Counted from the stretch's first letter, positions 43,613-54,500 are shown. The stretch is DNA of 64,000 nt from Pedobacter glucosidilyticus (GCF_002483235.1 NZ_DLHN01000022.1:134713-198712), one strand, 5' to 3'. Program-made: numbers and translations. The notes: a model not told the origin generated them from the sequence alone.

Positions 43613-44559
43613 TGATAAAAAATATTATTTATACAGTTTCTTTAGGGATTACCTTCTCAGCTTGCCAAGCACAGCCTCTACCCCATATTAAATTAAATGT
43701 AAAAGATGTAGAGGCACATATTAAAACGCTTTCCTCGGATGAAATGCGTGGCAGAAACGCATTGGTAAAAGAAGACATTGCCAAAGCAGCAAATTACATC
43801 GCTTATCAATTTGAGCAGGCAGGCTTACAACCCTTTAATGGCTTAAACTACTATTTTCAAAATTTCAAATATCAAAAACTAGATTTATACAATGTTGTAG
43901 GTGTGTTGCCGGGTAAATCTTTAAAAGATGAATATGTTATTTTTTCTGCCCATTATGATCATATTGGTCTTATAAAACCTGTGGGTAAAGATTCTATCGC
44001 TAACGGAGCAGATGATGATGCTTCTGGCGTAGCAGCAGTTTTAGAACTGGCTAAATATTTTGCACAAAAAAAGGATAACGAAAGAACCTTGATTTTTGTA
44101 GCTTTTACAGCAGAAGAAATAGGTGGATACGGCTCTCAGTTTTTCTCCAAGCAATTAAATCCCGATAAGGTAAAGGCTATGTTTAACATAGAAATGATAG
44201 GTAAAGAATCAAAATTTGGCAAGAAAAACGCTTTTATTACAGGTTTTAATTATTCTGATTTTGGGCAAATCTTACAAAAAAATTTAAAGGGTAGCCAGTT
44301 TACTTTTCATCCCGATCCATATCCAGAACAAAACCTATTTTACCGTTCTGATAATGCAACTTTAGCCAGATTAGGTGTGCCAGCACATACCATTTCTACT
44401 GTACAAATAGATAAAGATAATTTCTACCATACTGTGGATGATGAAATAGAAACACTGGATATTGAAAACGTCACAGAAACAATTCAGGCTATCATCCTAA
44501 GCGCAACATCAATTATTAAAGGAGACGATACACCAAGCAGAGTATCACTAAAAAGATAA
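43612..44559 (+). CDS. M28 family zinc exopeptidase (lipoprotein)
   Basis: 315 residues. ITFSACQAQ is a lipobox, so it is probably anchored as a lipoprotein. The M28 co-catalytic zinc ligands are in SAHYDHIG, NGADDDASGVAAVLELA and AFTAEEIGGYGS, with later HTISTVQIDKDNFYHTVDDE. It is an aminopeptidase-type enzyme. It starts in the last base of the M61 stop codon. Confidence 0.93.
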   Translation: MIKNIIYTVSLGITFSACQAQPLPHIKLNVKDVEAHIKTLSSDEMRGRNALVKEDIAKAANYIAYQFEQAGLQPFNGLNYYFQNFKYQKLDLYNVVGVLPGKSLKDEYVIFSAHYDHIGLIKPVGKDSIANGADDDASGVAAVLELAKYFAQKKDNERTLIFVAFTAEEIGGYGSQFFSKQLNPDKVKAMFNIEMIGKESKFGKKNAFITGFNYSDFGQILQKNLKGSQFTFHPDPYPEQNLFYRSDNATLARLGVPAHTISTVQIDKDNFYHTVDDEIETLDIENVTETIQAIILSATSIIKGDDTPSRVSLKR

Positions 44560-44571
44560 AAACAGATTATC

Positions 44572-46764
44572 ATGAAAAATAATATTCAGAAAATGGGTAA
44601 AATAGTTTTAGCTGTTTTATTATTCGTCAGTTTTTTAAATGTAAAAGCACAATTTGGGCCTGGTACACAGTGGTCGCAAGATGGTTTTACTTATTATGAA
44701 ATTAATGATAAAGGTATCGTAGAAATAGATATCAGAAATCCCAAAAACGAAACCATTATTTTAAATCAAGCGGCTCTAACTCCGCCTAATGGCAAACCTT
44801 TAGATGTTAAAAGGTTTAGTTTAAGTGATGATAAAAAGAAGTTATTGCTGCACACTAACACGGTAAAAGTATGGCGTTATGATACCCGTGGAGATTATTG
44901 GGTGTATGATACCCAAAGCAAAAAACTACAGCAGTTAGGTAAAGACAAGCCTACCTCATCTTTAATGTTCGCCAAATTCTCTCCTGATGGTACTCGTGTA
45001 GCTTATGTTAGTAAAAATAATATTTATGTGGAGGAATTAGCTAGCGGAAGAAACAAAGCTTTAACTACTGATGGTGCTAACAAACTCATTAACGGTACTT
45101 TTGATTGGGTTTACGAAGAAGAATTTGGTTGTAGAGACGGTTTTAGATGGTCTCCTAACGGGCAATCTATAGCTTACTGGCAATTAGATGCTCGTAAAAC
45201 TAAAGACTATCTCATGATTAACAATACTGATTCTTTGTATCCATTTACCATTCCGGTAGAATATCCGGTAGTGGGAGAAGACCCAAGCAGATGCCGAATT
45301 GGTGTAGTATCATCTGGTGGTGGACCAACAAAATGGATGGCTGTACCTGGCGATGCTGTACAACATTATATCCCACGTATGGAATGGGCTAATAATAACA
45401 ATCAGCTTATTATCCAACAATTAAATCGTAGGCAAAACATCAGTAAAGTAATGCTTTGTAATGCTATAGATGGTAAAGTAAAAACCATTTACGAAGAAAA
45501 GGAAACGGCTTGGATAGACATAAAATCTAGGTGGAATGATGATGACCCTACAGGTTGGGATTGGATAAAAGAAGGTAAAGAATACATTTGGGTGAGCGAG
45601 AAAGACGGCTGGCGTCATATCTACAGTATTGATTTAGATGGTAAAGAAAAAATAATTACAAAAGGAGATTATGACATCATCAATATCAGTTTAATTGATG
45701 AAAAAAACGGACTCATTTACTTTACAGCATCACCAGATAATGCTACAGAAACTTATTTATATCGCGTTAAAATTGATGGTAGTGCAAAAGCTGTAAGGGT
45801 TAGTCCGGCAAACCAAGCAGGTACACATGATTATGATATATCGCCTAACGGAAAAGTAGCTTTGCATAGTTTTTCTAGTACGGCAAACTATCCTGTCTCG
45901 CAAGTGGTGAGTTTACCAGAGCATAAAGTGCTATCAGAAAAGGAAATCCCGGCAAGGTTTAAATCTATGAAATTGCCACAGGTAGAGTTTTTTAAAGTAA
46001 AAACAGAAGATGGTATAGAAATGGATGGCTGGATGGTAAAACCAACTAATTTTGATGCTTCAAAGAAATATCCAGTTGTATTTTATGTTTACGGCGAGCC
46101 AGCATCGCAAACCGTGGTAAACAGGTTTGGAATAGGTTTTAACAGATTATATGCCGGTAATATGGCTAATGATGGTTATATCTACATGTCTGTAGAAGGT
46201 CGTGGCGCACCAGCTCCAAAAGGCAGAGAATGGAGAAAATCTATTTATAGAAATATTGGTATTTTAAACATCAGAGACCAAGCTATGGCGTCTAAAGAGA
46301 TTTTAAAATGGCCTTATGTAGATAAAGACCGTATAGCGGTTTGGGGTTGGAGTGGTGGCGGCTCTTCTACCTTAAATCTTTTATTCCAATATCCTGAAAT
46401 TTATAAAACAGGTATTTCTATAGCTGCGGTAGATAATCAGCTTAATTATGATAATATTTATCAAGAGCGCTACATGGGCTTATTGCCAGAAGATAAAGAG
46501 TTTTTTGTAAAAGGCTCGCCATTGGCACATGCTAGCAAGCTACAAGGGAATTTATTGTTGATACATGGTACCGGAGATGATAATGTGCATTATAACAACG
46601 CAGAACAGATGATTAACGAGTTAATCAAACACAATAAAACCTTCCAGATGATGAGCTATCCTAACAGAAGTCATAGTATTTCTGAAGGCGAGGGAACAAC
46701 AAAACACTTAGCAAGTACTTTTACTAAATTCTTGAAAGAATATTGCCCTCCGGGAGGAAAGTAA
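44572..46764 (+). CDS. Dipeptidyl peptidase IV-type S9 peptidase
   Basis: 730 residues. Signal peptide to about residue 26. An eight-bladed beta-propeller (about 40-480) with the DPP IV block FDWVYEEEFGCRDGFRWSPNG carries the Glu pair that holds the substrate amino terminus. The alpha/beta hydrolase has Ser594 (GWSGGGSS), Asp669/670 (HGTGDDNVH) and His701 (NRSHSI). It removes X-Pro dipeptides. Third gene of the exported peptidase set, followed by a bidirectional terminator. Confidence 0.95.
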   Translation: MKNNIQKMGKIVLAVLLFVSFLNVKAQFGPGTQWSQDGFTYYEINDKGIVEIDIRNPKNETIILNQAALTPPNGKPLDVKRFSLSDDKKKLLLHTNTVKVWRYDTRGDYWVYDTQSKKLQQLGKDKPTSSLMFAKFSPDGTRVAYVSKNNIYVEELASGRNKALTTDGANKLINGTFDWVYEEEFGCRDGFRWSPNGQSIAYWQLDARKTKDYLMINNTDSLYPFTIPVEYPVVGEDPSRCRIGVVSSGGGPTKWMAVPGDAVQHYIPRMEWANNNNQLIIQQLNRRQNISKVMLCNAIDGKVKTIYEEKETAWIDIKSRWNDDDPTGWDWIKEGKEYIWVSEKDGWRHIYSIDLDGKEKIITKGDYDIINISLIDEKNGLIYFTASPDNATETYLYRVKIDGSAKAVRVSPANQAGTHDYDISPNGKVALHSFSSTANYPVSQVVSLPEHKVLSEKEIPARFKSMKLPQVEFFKVKTEDGIEMDGWMVKPTNFDASKKYPVVFYVYGEPASQTVVNRFGIGFNRLYAGNMANDGYIYMSVEGRGAPAPKGREWRKSIYRNIGILNIRDQAMASKEILKWPYVDKDRIAVWGWSGGGSSTLNLLFQYPEIYKTGISIAAVDNQLNYDNIYQERYMGLLPEDKEFFVKGSPLAHASKLQGNLLLIHGTGDDNVHYNNAEQMINELIKHNKTFQMMSYPNRSHSISEGEGTTKHLASTFTKFLKEYCPPGGK

Positions 46765-46782
46765 TAAGTTTTATCTCAAACA

Positions 46783-46815
46783 AAAAGCCCTTAAAAAATG
46801 TCTTTAAGGGCTTTT
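46783..46815. terminator. Bidirectional terminator between the S9 peptidase and ssb
   Basis: A 13-bp stem AAAAGCCCTTAAA/TTTAAGGGCTTTT lies between convergent genes and gives T runs on both strands. Confidence 0.88.
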
Positions 46816-46835
46816 GTATGTTTTATGAAAAAGGT

Positions 46836-47276
46836 TTAGAAAGGCAAATCATCATCCACAGGATCTAAACTAAAATTAGATGCTGAGGCAGGGTTTTCAG
46901 TCTTATCTGCCTGAGCTGTTGTTCCGTTAGTACCGTTTTCAAAATCACTTTTTCTACCAAGCATTGTAAAATTTTCTGCTACAACTTCTGTGGTGTATTT
47001 TTTATGTCCTTCTTTGTCTTCAAAAGACCGAGTTCTAAGCTTACCTTCAATATAAACCAGTTTACCTTTTTGTAGGTATTTAGATGCAACATCGGCCAAG
47101 CCTCGCCACATTACTATGTTATGCCATTCGGTTTGTTCTATTCTTTTACCGTCTTTATTATAAGTTTCTGATGTAGCCAAAGGGAAACTAGCCACTGTAA
47201 CATTTCCCTCTAAGTGCCTAACTTCTGGGTCTTTCCCTAAGTGGCCAACTAAAATAACCTTGTTGATACCTGACAT
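46836..47276 (-). CDS. ssb: Single-stranded DNA-binding protein
   Basis: 146 residues. OB fold start SGINKVILVGHLGKDPEVRH and the TEWHNIVMWRGLADVASKYL and GKLVYIEGKLRTRSF blocks. A Gly/Ala/Asn linker leads to the acidic tail DPVDDDLPF, which docks replication and repair proteins. 19 bases downstream of mutY, so probably cotranscribed with this repair gene. Confidence 0.96.
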   Translation of the reverse strand: MSGINKVILVGHLGKDPEVRHLEGNVTVASFPLATSETYNKDGKRIEQTEWHNIVMWRGLADVASKYLQKGKLVYIEGKLRTRSFEDKEGHKKYTTEVVAENFTMLGRKSDFENGTNGTTAQADKTENPASASNFSLDPVDDDLPF

Positions 47277-47295
47277 AAATCTTAATTAATTTTCT

Positions 47296-48345
47296 TCAAT
47301 TTAAGTATTTTTTTAAAAAAGCAAAAATTAATTTAGGTTGTGCGTGTTGATCTAAGTCGTTTAAATTCAGCCATAACCATCCCTTCTCTTTTACAATTTC
47401 ATCATTAACACTATCTATTTCAATAAATGTGCTAAATATTCTTTGATGTGTTAAAATATGCTTTACCGGGAAAGAAACAGCTTCTATTTTTGCGTCTTTA
47501 GGAAACCATGATTGATAATCTGGGTGTAATTTTAGCTCGGCAAGTGTAGGTTCTTGGTTAAACTCTATCATCGGAAAATCATGTAAACCAGCCCATATAT
47601 CACTGTTATCTCTTCTTTTAAACAGGATGTGATTTCCGCTCCTTACCACAAAATAAGCAAAGAAACGCTGCTTAATTTTTAAGGTTTTAAGCTTTACAGG
47701 CAATTCATTAACTTTTTTGTTTTGATAAGCATAGCAAGAAGTGATAAAAGGGCAAATGCTACAATTAGGATTTTTAGGCTTACATTGTAGAGCACCAAAC
47801 TCTATCATAGCTTGGTTATGTTCTCCAGCTAAATATGGGTTTAATAGCTCATTTGCTAACTCCTGAAACTCTTTATTTCCTTTTGGGGTATTGATAGGTG
47901 TCTCTACCCCAAAGTGTCTCGAAATCAGTCTATATACATTTCCGTCCACTACTGCCCGGGCTTCGTTTGCAGAAAATGATGATATGGCAGCAGCCGTATA
48001 AGCTCCTATACCTGTTAGTTTAATCAAAGAATTATAATCAGACGGGAATACACCATCATGCTCTTCCATAACTTTTATAGCAGTTTTAAGCATATTTCTT
48101 CCTCTAGAGTAATATCCTAAACCTTGCCACAACCGTAAAACTTCATCTTCAGAAGCCTCGGCAAACTCTTTAACCGTAGGGAAACGTTCCGCAAACCTAA
48201 AATAATAAGGCATTCCTTGCTCAACCCGTGTTTGTTGTAGTATAATTTCAGAAAGCCAAATCAAGTAAGCATCACGGGTATCTCTCCAAGGTAAGTTTCT
48301 CTTATTTACGTTATACCAACCAATTAAAGTGTCTGAAAATTTCAT
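47296..48345 (-). CDS. mutY: A/G-specific adenine glycosylase
   Basis: 349 residues from MKFSDTLIGWY (an ATG two codons upstream is possible). Removes adenine opposite 8-oxoguanine. Catalytic Glu in LSEIILQQTRV, helix-hairpin-helix LTGIGAYTAAAISSF, catalytic Asp in VVDGNVYRLISR, and the [4Fe-4S] loop Cys-x6-Cys-x2-Cys-x5-Cys (CKPKNPNCSICPFITSC). The C-terminal NUDIX-like recognition domain is present. Followed by ssb. Confidence 0.95.
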   Translation of the reverse strand: MKFSDTLIGWYNVNKRNLPWRDTRDAYLIWLSEIILQQTRVEQGMPYYFRFAERFPTVKEFAEASEDEVLRLWQGLGYYSRGRNMLKTAIKVMEEHDGVFPSDYNSLIKLTGIGAYTAAAISSFSANEARAVVDGNVYRLISRHFGVETPINTPKGNKEFQELANELLNPYLAGEHNQAMIEFGALQCKPKNPNCSICPFITSCYAYQNKKVNELPVKLKTLKIKQRFFAYFVVRSGNHILFKRRDNSDIWAGLHDFPMIEFNQEPTLAELKLHPDYQSWFPKDAKIEAVSFPVKHILTHQRIFSTFIEIDSVNDEIVKEKGWLWLNLNDLDQHAQPKLIFAFLKKYLN

Positions 48346-48459
48346 GCACAAAATTACGTTTAATGCTTTAAAAACGTTAAAAAATAGCTTATAGGTTGGA
48401 TAATAGCTTGTTGATTCAAAATTTTACGTAATTATTTTCCTTTATTCAACTAAAAGCAA

Positions 48460-48467
48460 TACTTTTG
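48460..48467 (+). promoter_or_regulatory. -7 element for the HU-family gene
   Basis: TACTTTTG fits TAnnTTTG, 52 bases before the ATG. The upstream element is not exact. Confidence 0.5.
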
Positions 48468-48519
48468 CAACCCCAAATATTGGGTAGAATTAATTAAATA
48501 TAAAAAAGAACATATAGAC

Positions 48520-48819
48520 ATGACAAAGGCAGAGATTATTGCTGAAATTGCAAATAAGACAGGAATTGAGAAAGTTGATGTGCAAGAAACCGTAGAGGCA
48601 TTCTTTAAAGTAGTTAAGAACTCGATGGTAAGCGGAGAAAATGTTTATGTTAGAGGTTTTGGAAGTTTTGTTGTAAAAAAGAGAGCAGAAAAAACAGCTA
48701 GAAATATTTCTAAAAATACAGCAATAATTATCCCTGAGCACTTTGTGCCAAGTTTTAAACCTGCAAAAGTATTTGTAGACAAAGTAAAATCAGGTAACAA
48801 AGCATCAGTTAAAGCTTAA
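48520..48819 (+). CDS. HU/IHF family DNA-binding protein
   Basis: 99 residues. Typical HU start (MTKAEIIAEIANKTGIEK), dimer helices, then GFGSFVVKKRAEKTARNISKNT with the DNA-binding beta arm. The arm has IIIPEHFVPSFKPAK in place of the commoner RNPxT form, as in the IHF-like paralogs of Bacteroidota. Nucleoid structuring protein. Five bases separate it from a TPR gene on the same strand. Confidence 0.93.
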   Translation: MTKAEIIAEIANKTGIEKVDVQETVEAFFKVVKNSMVSGENVYVRGFGSFVVKKRAEKTARNISKNTAIIIPEHFVPSFKPAKVFVDKVKSGNKASVKA

Positions 48820-48824
48820 AAATT

Positions 48825-49676
48825 ATGAAGACTAAACAATATATAGCGATAGGAAGTGTAGTGGTGTTGATGGGTATATTGTTGAGTCTTGATATTAAAG
48901 GCTTAGTAAAACAAGAGGATGCTTCTGAAGTTCAGGAAGGAAGCACTGCTACTACAAGTAGCTCCGCAGCTTCTTCGGTTTCGCAAGAAAGTATCAGTAC
49001 TGTAGCTAAACAAAACATTAACGCTAGTTTAGCGGCAGAGATAGAAAAGCTTGAAAAAGAGTTAAAAGGTGCTTCTGAAGACGAGGCCTTAGCATTACAA
49101 AAGCAACTGGCTCAAAAATGGGAGGATGTAAACCAGCCTTTACCTGCGGCTTTTGCTTATGAGGCTATCGCCACAAAACAACCAGTTTTAGAGAACTGGT
49201 TAAAAGCTGGAGATAAATTTACTGAAGGTTACCAGAATTATAGTGATACCACTGCAATTCCTGGATTGATAGAAAAAGCAAAAAATGCATATTCAAAAGC
49301 ATTAGAGCTTAATAAAGAAAGTTTAGAAGCTCAAACCGGCTTAGGTGTGGCTTATGTTAGTGAAGGCAAAAGTCCAATGCAAGGAATACAAATGTTACTT
49401 GCCGTGGTACAAAAAGACCCTAAGAACTTAAGCGCTAATTTAAATCTAGGCCTGTTTTCTATGAAATCTGGGCAGTTTAATAAAGCGGTAGATCGTTTTA
49501 AAACGGTAATAGCCATTGATCCAAAACCAGAAGCTTACTTCTATTTGGCAACCAGTTATGAAAACTTAGGGATGAAAAAAGAAGCTATTGCTGCTTACGA
49601 AAAAAGTAAAGAGCTTGCTGCTGACCCAGGTTTAACAAACTTTGTTGATAGGAAAGTGAAAGAATTAAGTAATTAA
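48825..49676 (+). CDS. Tetratricopeptide repeat protein with N-terminal membrane anchor
   Basis: 283 residues. N-terminal hydrophobic helix (about 7-23), a Ser/Ala/Thr-rich low-complexity stretch (38-60), a charged coiled segment (EIEKLEKELKGASEDEALAL), then TPR units from about 150 (KNAYSKALELNKESLEAQTG, NLNLGLFSMKSGQFNKAVDR, EAYFYLATSYENLGMKKEAI). A scaffold for protein interaction in the periplasm or at the inner membrane is likely; the partner is unknown. Cotranscribed with HU and the 29-residue ribosomal protein. Confidence 0.85.
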   Translation: MKTKQYIAIGSVVVLMGILLSLDIKGLVKQEDASEVQEGSTATTSSSAASSVSQESISTVAKQNINASLAAEIEKLEKELKGASEDEALALQKQLAQKWEDVNQPLPAAFAYEAIATKQPVLENWLKAGDKFTEGYQNYSDTTAIPGLIEKAKNAYSKALELNKESLEAQTGLGVAYVSEGKSPMQGIQMLLAVVQKDPKNLSANLNLGLFSMKSGQFNKAVDRFKTVIAIDPKPEAYFYLATSYENLGMKKEAIAAYEKSKELAADPGLTNFVDRKVKELSN

Positions 49677-49698
49677 ATAAACATAAAAATTTAAGATT

Positions 49699-49788
49699 AT
49701 GCCAAGCGGTAAAAAAAGAAAAAGACATAAAATGGCTACTCATAAACGTAAAAAACGTTTAAGAAAAAACAGACACAAGAAAAAATAA
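49699..49788 (+). CDS. 29-residue basic COX24/AURKAIP1-like ribosomal protein
   Basis: The peptide begins MPSGKKRKRHKMATHKRKK and ends RLRKNRHKKK: 29 residues, almost all Lys, Arg and His. This is the short AURKAIP1/COX24-domain protein found throughout Bacteroidota, related to mitochondrial mS38 and thought to be a small ribosomal subunit-type protein of the phylum. It is 22 bases after the TPR gene and just before a terminator. Short genes like this are easily missed. Confidence 0.85.
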   Translation: MPSGKKRKRHKMATHKRKKRLRKNRHKKK

Positions 49789-49802
49789 TTTCTTGAACGC
49801 TT

Positions 49803-49844
49803 AACACGATGCTCTTTTTTAAAATAAAAGAGCTTTGTGTTTTC
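49803..49844 (+). terminator. Intrinsic terminator after the small ribosomal protein gene
   Basis: GCTCTTTT/AAAAGAGC stem extended by AACAC/GTGTT, followed by T-rich sequence. Confidence 0.78.
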
Positions 49845-49891
49845 TGTTTTTTAACACTATTTCCTAAAATTTCCTTTGTAGATTAAAGCTC

Positions 49892-49899
49892 TATATTTG
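49892..49899 (+). promoter_or_regulatory. -7 element for the RNase E/G gene
   Basis: TATATTTG matches TAnnTTTG, 20 bases before the TTG start. No TTTG at the right distance upstream. Confidence 0.45.
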
Positions 49900-49919
49900 A
49901 GCTTTCTAAAAATTAGCTA

Positions 49920-51470
49920 TTGGTAAAGGAGTTAATCATTAATTCTACTCCAAACGGAGTAACTATTGCATTACTGCAAGACAAACAACTCGTAGAATTA
50001 AACAAAGAGCAAGTCAACAACAACTATGCTGTTGGCGATATTTATCTAGGCCGAATTAAAAAAATTATGCCCGGTTTAAATGCTGCTTTTGTTGATGTCG
50101 GTTACGAGAAGGATGCCTTTTTGCATTATTTGGATCTTGGTCCACAGGTGCAGACTTTGTTAAAATTAACGAAGGTGGCTCGTAATGGTAATTTTAACGA
50201 TTATCTTTTATCAAATTTTAAGAAAGAAAACGATATAGACAAGGCAGGTAAAATATCTACCGTATTAACTAAAAATACACTTTTACCCGTTCAAATTGCA
50301 AAAGAGCCTATCTCTACCAAAGGTCCTCGCCTAAGCTCAGACCTTTCTATTGCCGGAAGATTTGTTGTTCTGGTGCCTTTTTCTGATGTTATTTCTATCT
50401 CTAAAAAGATAAAAAGTAATACCGAGCGTAGCAGACTCAGGAAAATTGTTGAAGGTATAAAGCCTAAAAACTTTGGGGTTATCATCAGAACAGTTTCAGA
50501 GAAAAAAGGAGTAGCAGAAATCCAAAAGGATATTTTAGACTTAGTATCTAAATGGGAATCTTTTATGAAAAAGCTTCCTGCTACAGAGCCATCAAAAAGA
50601 ATTTTGGGAGAAATGGGTAGAGCATCAACCATTCTTAGAGATATTCTAAATGCTGATTTTACCCATGTCCATGTAAATGACCCAGTCATTTACGAAGAAG
50701 TGAAATCCTATGTACATGAGATTTCTCCAGAGATGGAGAAAATCGTAAAACTTTATAAAGGTAAAGAGCCTATTTTCGAACATTTTGGTATCGAGAAACA
50801 AATTAAAGGTTCTTTTGGTAAGACAGTAAATTTGGCCGGTGGTGCTTATTTAGTAGTAGAGCATACAGAAGCCTTACACGTTATAGATGTAAATAGCGGT
50901 AATAGAACAGCCAATCCAGAAAACCAGGAAGAAAACGCTTTACAAGTTAATAAAGAAGCAGCAAAAGAAATTGCCAGACAGCTGAGGTTAAGAGATATGG
51001 GCGGCATTGTGGTGATAGATTTTATTGACATGCACAAAGCACCAAACAGAAAAGAACTGTTTGATTTCTTGAAAGCAGAAATGAATCATGATAGGGCTAA
51101 GCATACCATTTTACCTCCAAGTAAATTTGGTTTAGTCCAAATAACCCGTCAAAGGGTAAGACCAGAAATGAATATCGTAACCAGCGAAAAGTGCCCAACT
51201 TGCGATGGTACCGGTGAAATTAAAGCCAGCATTGTTCTGCTTGATGATATAGAAAGTAACTTAGACTATATATTAAATGAACAAGCTGAAAAGGGAATCA
51301 CCCTTTGTGTACACCCATATTTAGAAGCCTTTATTAAAAAAGGGTTATTTTCTAAACAATTAAAATGGTTCTTTAAATATAATCAGTGGGTAAAAGTAAA
51401 AGCAATTTCATCTTATCATTTAACAGAATTTCATTTTCTAAGTAGTAAAGAAGAAGAAATTAAGCTGTAA
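49920..51470 (+). CDS. rng: Ribonuclease E/G family endoribonuclease
   Basis: 516 residues. Start TTG at 49920; a stop (TAG) lies two codons upstream, and no other start precedes the conserved KELIINSTPNGVTIALLQ. An S1-like RNA-binding domain (about 35-130) is followed by the catalytic core with metal-binding Asp in HVIDVNSGN and VVIDFIDM and the zinc-link CPTCDGTG. Short RNase G-type without the long E scaffold. Involved in rRNA and mRNA processing. Confidence 0.94.
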   Translation: MVKELIINSTPNGVTIALLQDKQLVELNKEQVNNNYAVGDIYLGRIKKIMPGLNAAFVDVGYEKDAFLHYLDLGPQVQTLLKLTKVARNGNFNDYLLSNFKKENDIDKAGKISTVLTKNTLLPVQIAKEPISTKGPRLSSDLSIAGRFVVLVPFSDVISISKKIKSNTERSRLRKIVEGIKPKNFGVIIRTVSEKKGVAEIQKDILDLVSKWESFMKKLPATEPSKRILGEMGRASTILRDILNADFTHVHVNDPVIYEEVKSYVHEISPEMEKIVKLYKGKEPIFEHFGIEKQIKGSFGKTVNLAGGAYLVVEHTEALHVIDVNSGNRTANPENQEENALQVNKEAAKEIARQLRLRDMGGIVVIDFIDMHKAPNRKELFDFLKAEMNHDRAKHTILPPSKFGLVQITRQRVRPEMNIVTSEKCPTCDGTGEIKASIVLLDDIESNLDYILNEQAEKGITLCVHPYLEAFIKKGLFSKQLKWFFKYNQWVKVKAISSYHLTEFHFLSSKEEEIKL

Positions 51471-51530
51471 TTTCCTTTTAATTTAATTTTATATTTTTTA
51501 AAAATCTTTTATATTCATAAAAATTTATTT

Positions 51531-54500
51531 ATGAATAAAAGATTTCTCTTGGCTGTTTGTTTATTTCTTACAGCCTCTACTTCCACTACTACATTATTTG
51601 CACAAGATGAAATTGAAAAGGGATGGAAAGCCTTTTTAAGTAATAATACCTCTGAGGCAAATACTTACTTTAAAAAGGCAATAGAATTACCAGCTTTTAA
51701 ATCTGAAGCTTTATTAGGTTTGGCTTTTGCGTCCTCTTATCATAAAGATGATAACCTTTCTTTTAATTATTTTAATGATTTTTATAAATCACACCCTAAT
51801 CCAGAACCGTATTTGTCAGCTCTTTGGTCTAGTACTATTCTTAATAAGTCTGGGAGTAAGAAGAACCAAAGTGAGCTTGAATTTTATCAATCTATCACAC
51901 AAAAATCTGATGTAGATGGTGCTTTGATTGCTATGGCTTACAGTTCTTTGGGAAATCATTTCAGAAGCATTAGAATGTTTAAAGAAAGTGATGAGATGTT
52001 TACCAAGATTGGTAGTTTAACCCAATGGCAGGTTTTAGGAGAGTTTGAAAACATATCAACTAGCGGTTTTGATAAGCAATATGACGCTTTATTACATCCA
52101 GAGCCTGATTTTATCTTTAAAGATAAAAGAGGGGCAAAAGTAAAATGGTTTACACCAACACATTTTAGAAAAGATAAGTGGATAGATTTTACAAATTACT
52201 TTTCTGCAGGGTCTGCAATAGTGTTTGGGCAAACTTTTGTTGAAAGCCCAATAGACCAAGAAGTACAATTAAGAGTTGGCGTGTCTGGGTCTCTAAAAAT
52301 TTGGTTAAATGATTTACTCATCATTAGCGAGGAAGAGGAGCGAAACAATGATTTAGATAGCTATATAAGAGAGGTAAAGCTAAATAAGGGGTTTAATAGG
52401 ATACTGGTACAAATTGGAGAAAGTTATGCAGGACGTTCAAATTTTTTAGTCAGATTAACAGATAAAAAAGGTAAGCCACTTTCGACATTAAATCACACTT
52501 CTAATAGTCAAGTTTATAATAAAGCAGTACCATACAACATCAAGGAGGTAAAATCAAAGTCAAATGATTTTTTTACTTCAAATCTTAATAAAGGAGTCTC
52601 TTATCAAATATTACAAGTTTTATCTTTTTTAAGAGAAGATAAAACCTATGAAGCCAGGAAAAGCCTAGAGCAGTTAAAAAGGGATTATCCTACAAGTACT
52701 TATGTTAATATCCTTTTTACCGAACTATTTAATAGAACAGATAACAGAACTGGTTTAGAAAGTACACAAGAAAGTATAAAGGCAAATGATCCCGAGCATC
52801 CTGTAGCCTTAACTTTAGCTTATGAGTTTTACGCAAGTAAAAAGGACTTTGTTAAAATGGATGAGTATTTGAAAAAATTAGAAGATTTTTATGGGCCTAA
52901 TCATCAAACATTTTTAGCTTTTAAAATTGGGTATCATTCTTTAAAAAATGAAATAGAAAAGCTAGTTTCTTTAGTAGAAAAAAGCTATCAGCTTTATCCT
53001 AATGAATATCAGTTTGTAGAGCTTAAGTTTCTAGTAGAAAAAGAGATAAAGAAAAATAATAGCAATGCATTTGCAGTCTTAAAAAAGTATCTTAAAACTG
53101 CTAACAATTACAATGCAAGCAAACTTTTGGCAAATTTATACATAACTACAGGTGTATTTGATAAAGGTATCGAAGTTTTAATCGAAGAAAGTTTAAATAA
53201 CCCTATTTCTAAAGATATTTATTTAGACATTGTAAGACAATATTATCAAGTTCAAAACTATACAAAAGCTAAAGAGTTTGAAAGTAAAGTTTTAGACCTT
53301 TCTCCTTATACTGATGTTTATCATTTAGATATAGCTAAGATAAATAAAAGTTTAGGTAAAAAAGATGAAGCTATAGCAGCATACAAAAAAGTACTTGAAT
53401 TGAACCCTAACAACTATGACGCTATAAAAGAACTGAGAGAAATGCAAGGGAAAAAGCCTTTGTTTGATTACTTCGAGAAAGTAGAAATTTCTAAAATATT
53501 AGCAGATTCTCCAAAGCAAAGTGATTATCCAGATGACGAATGTGTTATTTTAATAGATGAAGTACAAACTATTATACATGCAAGCGGAGGCTCGGAAGAA
53601 AGATATTATATGATGGCTAAAATACTTAACTCTAAAGGTGTTGAGAATTGGAAAGAATATACTGTATCAGCCAATAGCCGTCAAAGGTATTTAATAGAAG
53701 AAGCTGTTGTTATTAAAGCTAGTGGTCAAAAAGTACCGGGCGAAATAAATGATCAAGATATTGTTTTTACAAATTTGGAAGTAGGCGATGCTATTTATGT
53801 TAATTATCGTGTAGAAAACTATTCACAAGGGCAGCTTGCAAACAAATTTTGGGATACTTACTACTTTTCACATTATTATCCCTACAAAAAAACTAAATAC
53901 AGTTTGTTAGTAGCTCAGGATATTCCTCTTCAATATAAGTTCTCACAAAAAAGTATTGAGCCAAAAAGAACTAAAATTGATGATTACGAACTTTTGGTAT
54001 TTGAAGATCAAGATCAAGAAGGCTTAAAATATGAAGATAAAATGCCTTCTATAGAAGATGTAGCAAATATTCTTTATTTGACTACAATTCCAGATTGGCG
54101 TTTTGTTTCTAATTGGTATTATGATATGGCTTCTGCCAAAGCAAGACCTAATTATGAGGTAAAAGAAACAGTTAAGAACTTATTATCAAATCAAAAAAAT
54201 CTGTTAAACGACTATGACAAAGCAAAACTAATTTATGATTTTATAACAGAGAATATCACTTATAGCTCAGTACCGTTTCGCCAGAGTGGTTTAGTACCAC
54301 AAGAGCCAGCAACCGTTCTCAATACGCTAATAGGAGATTGTAAAGATGTTTCTACTTTGTTTGTAACTATGTGTAAAGAAGCAGGTTTAAATGCAAATTT
54401 AGTATTGGTTAACACTAGAGATAACGGTACCAAAAGCCTAATGCTTCCTTCTATAGATTTTAACCATTGTATTGCTAAGATAATTCTAAATAATAAACCT

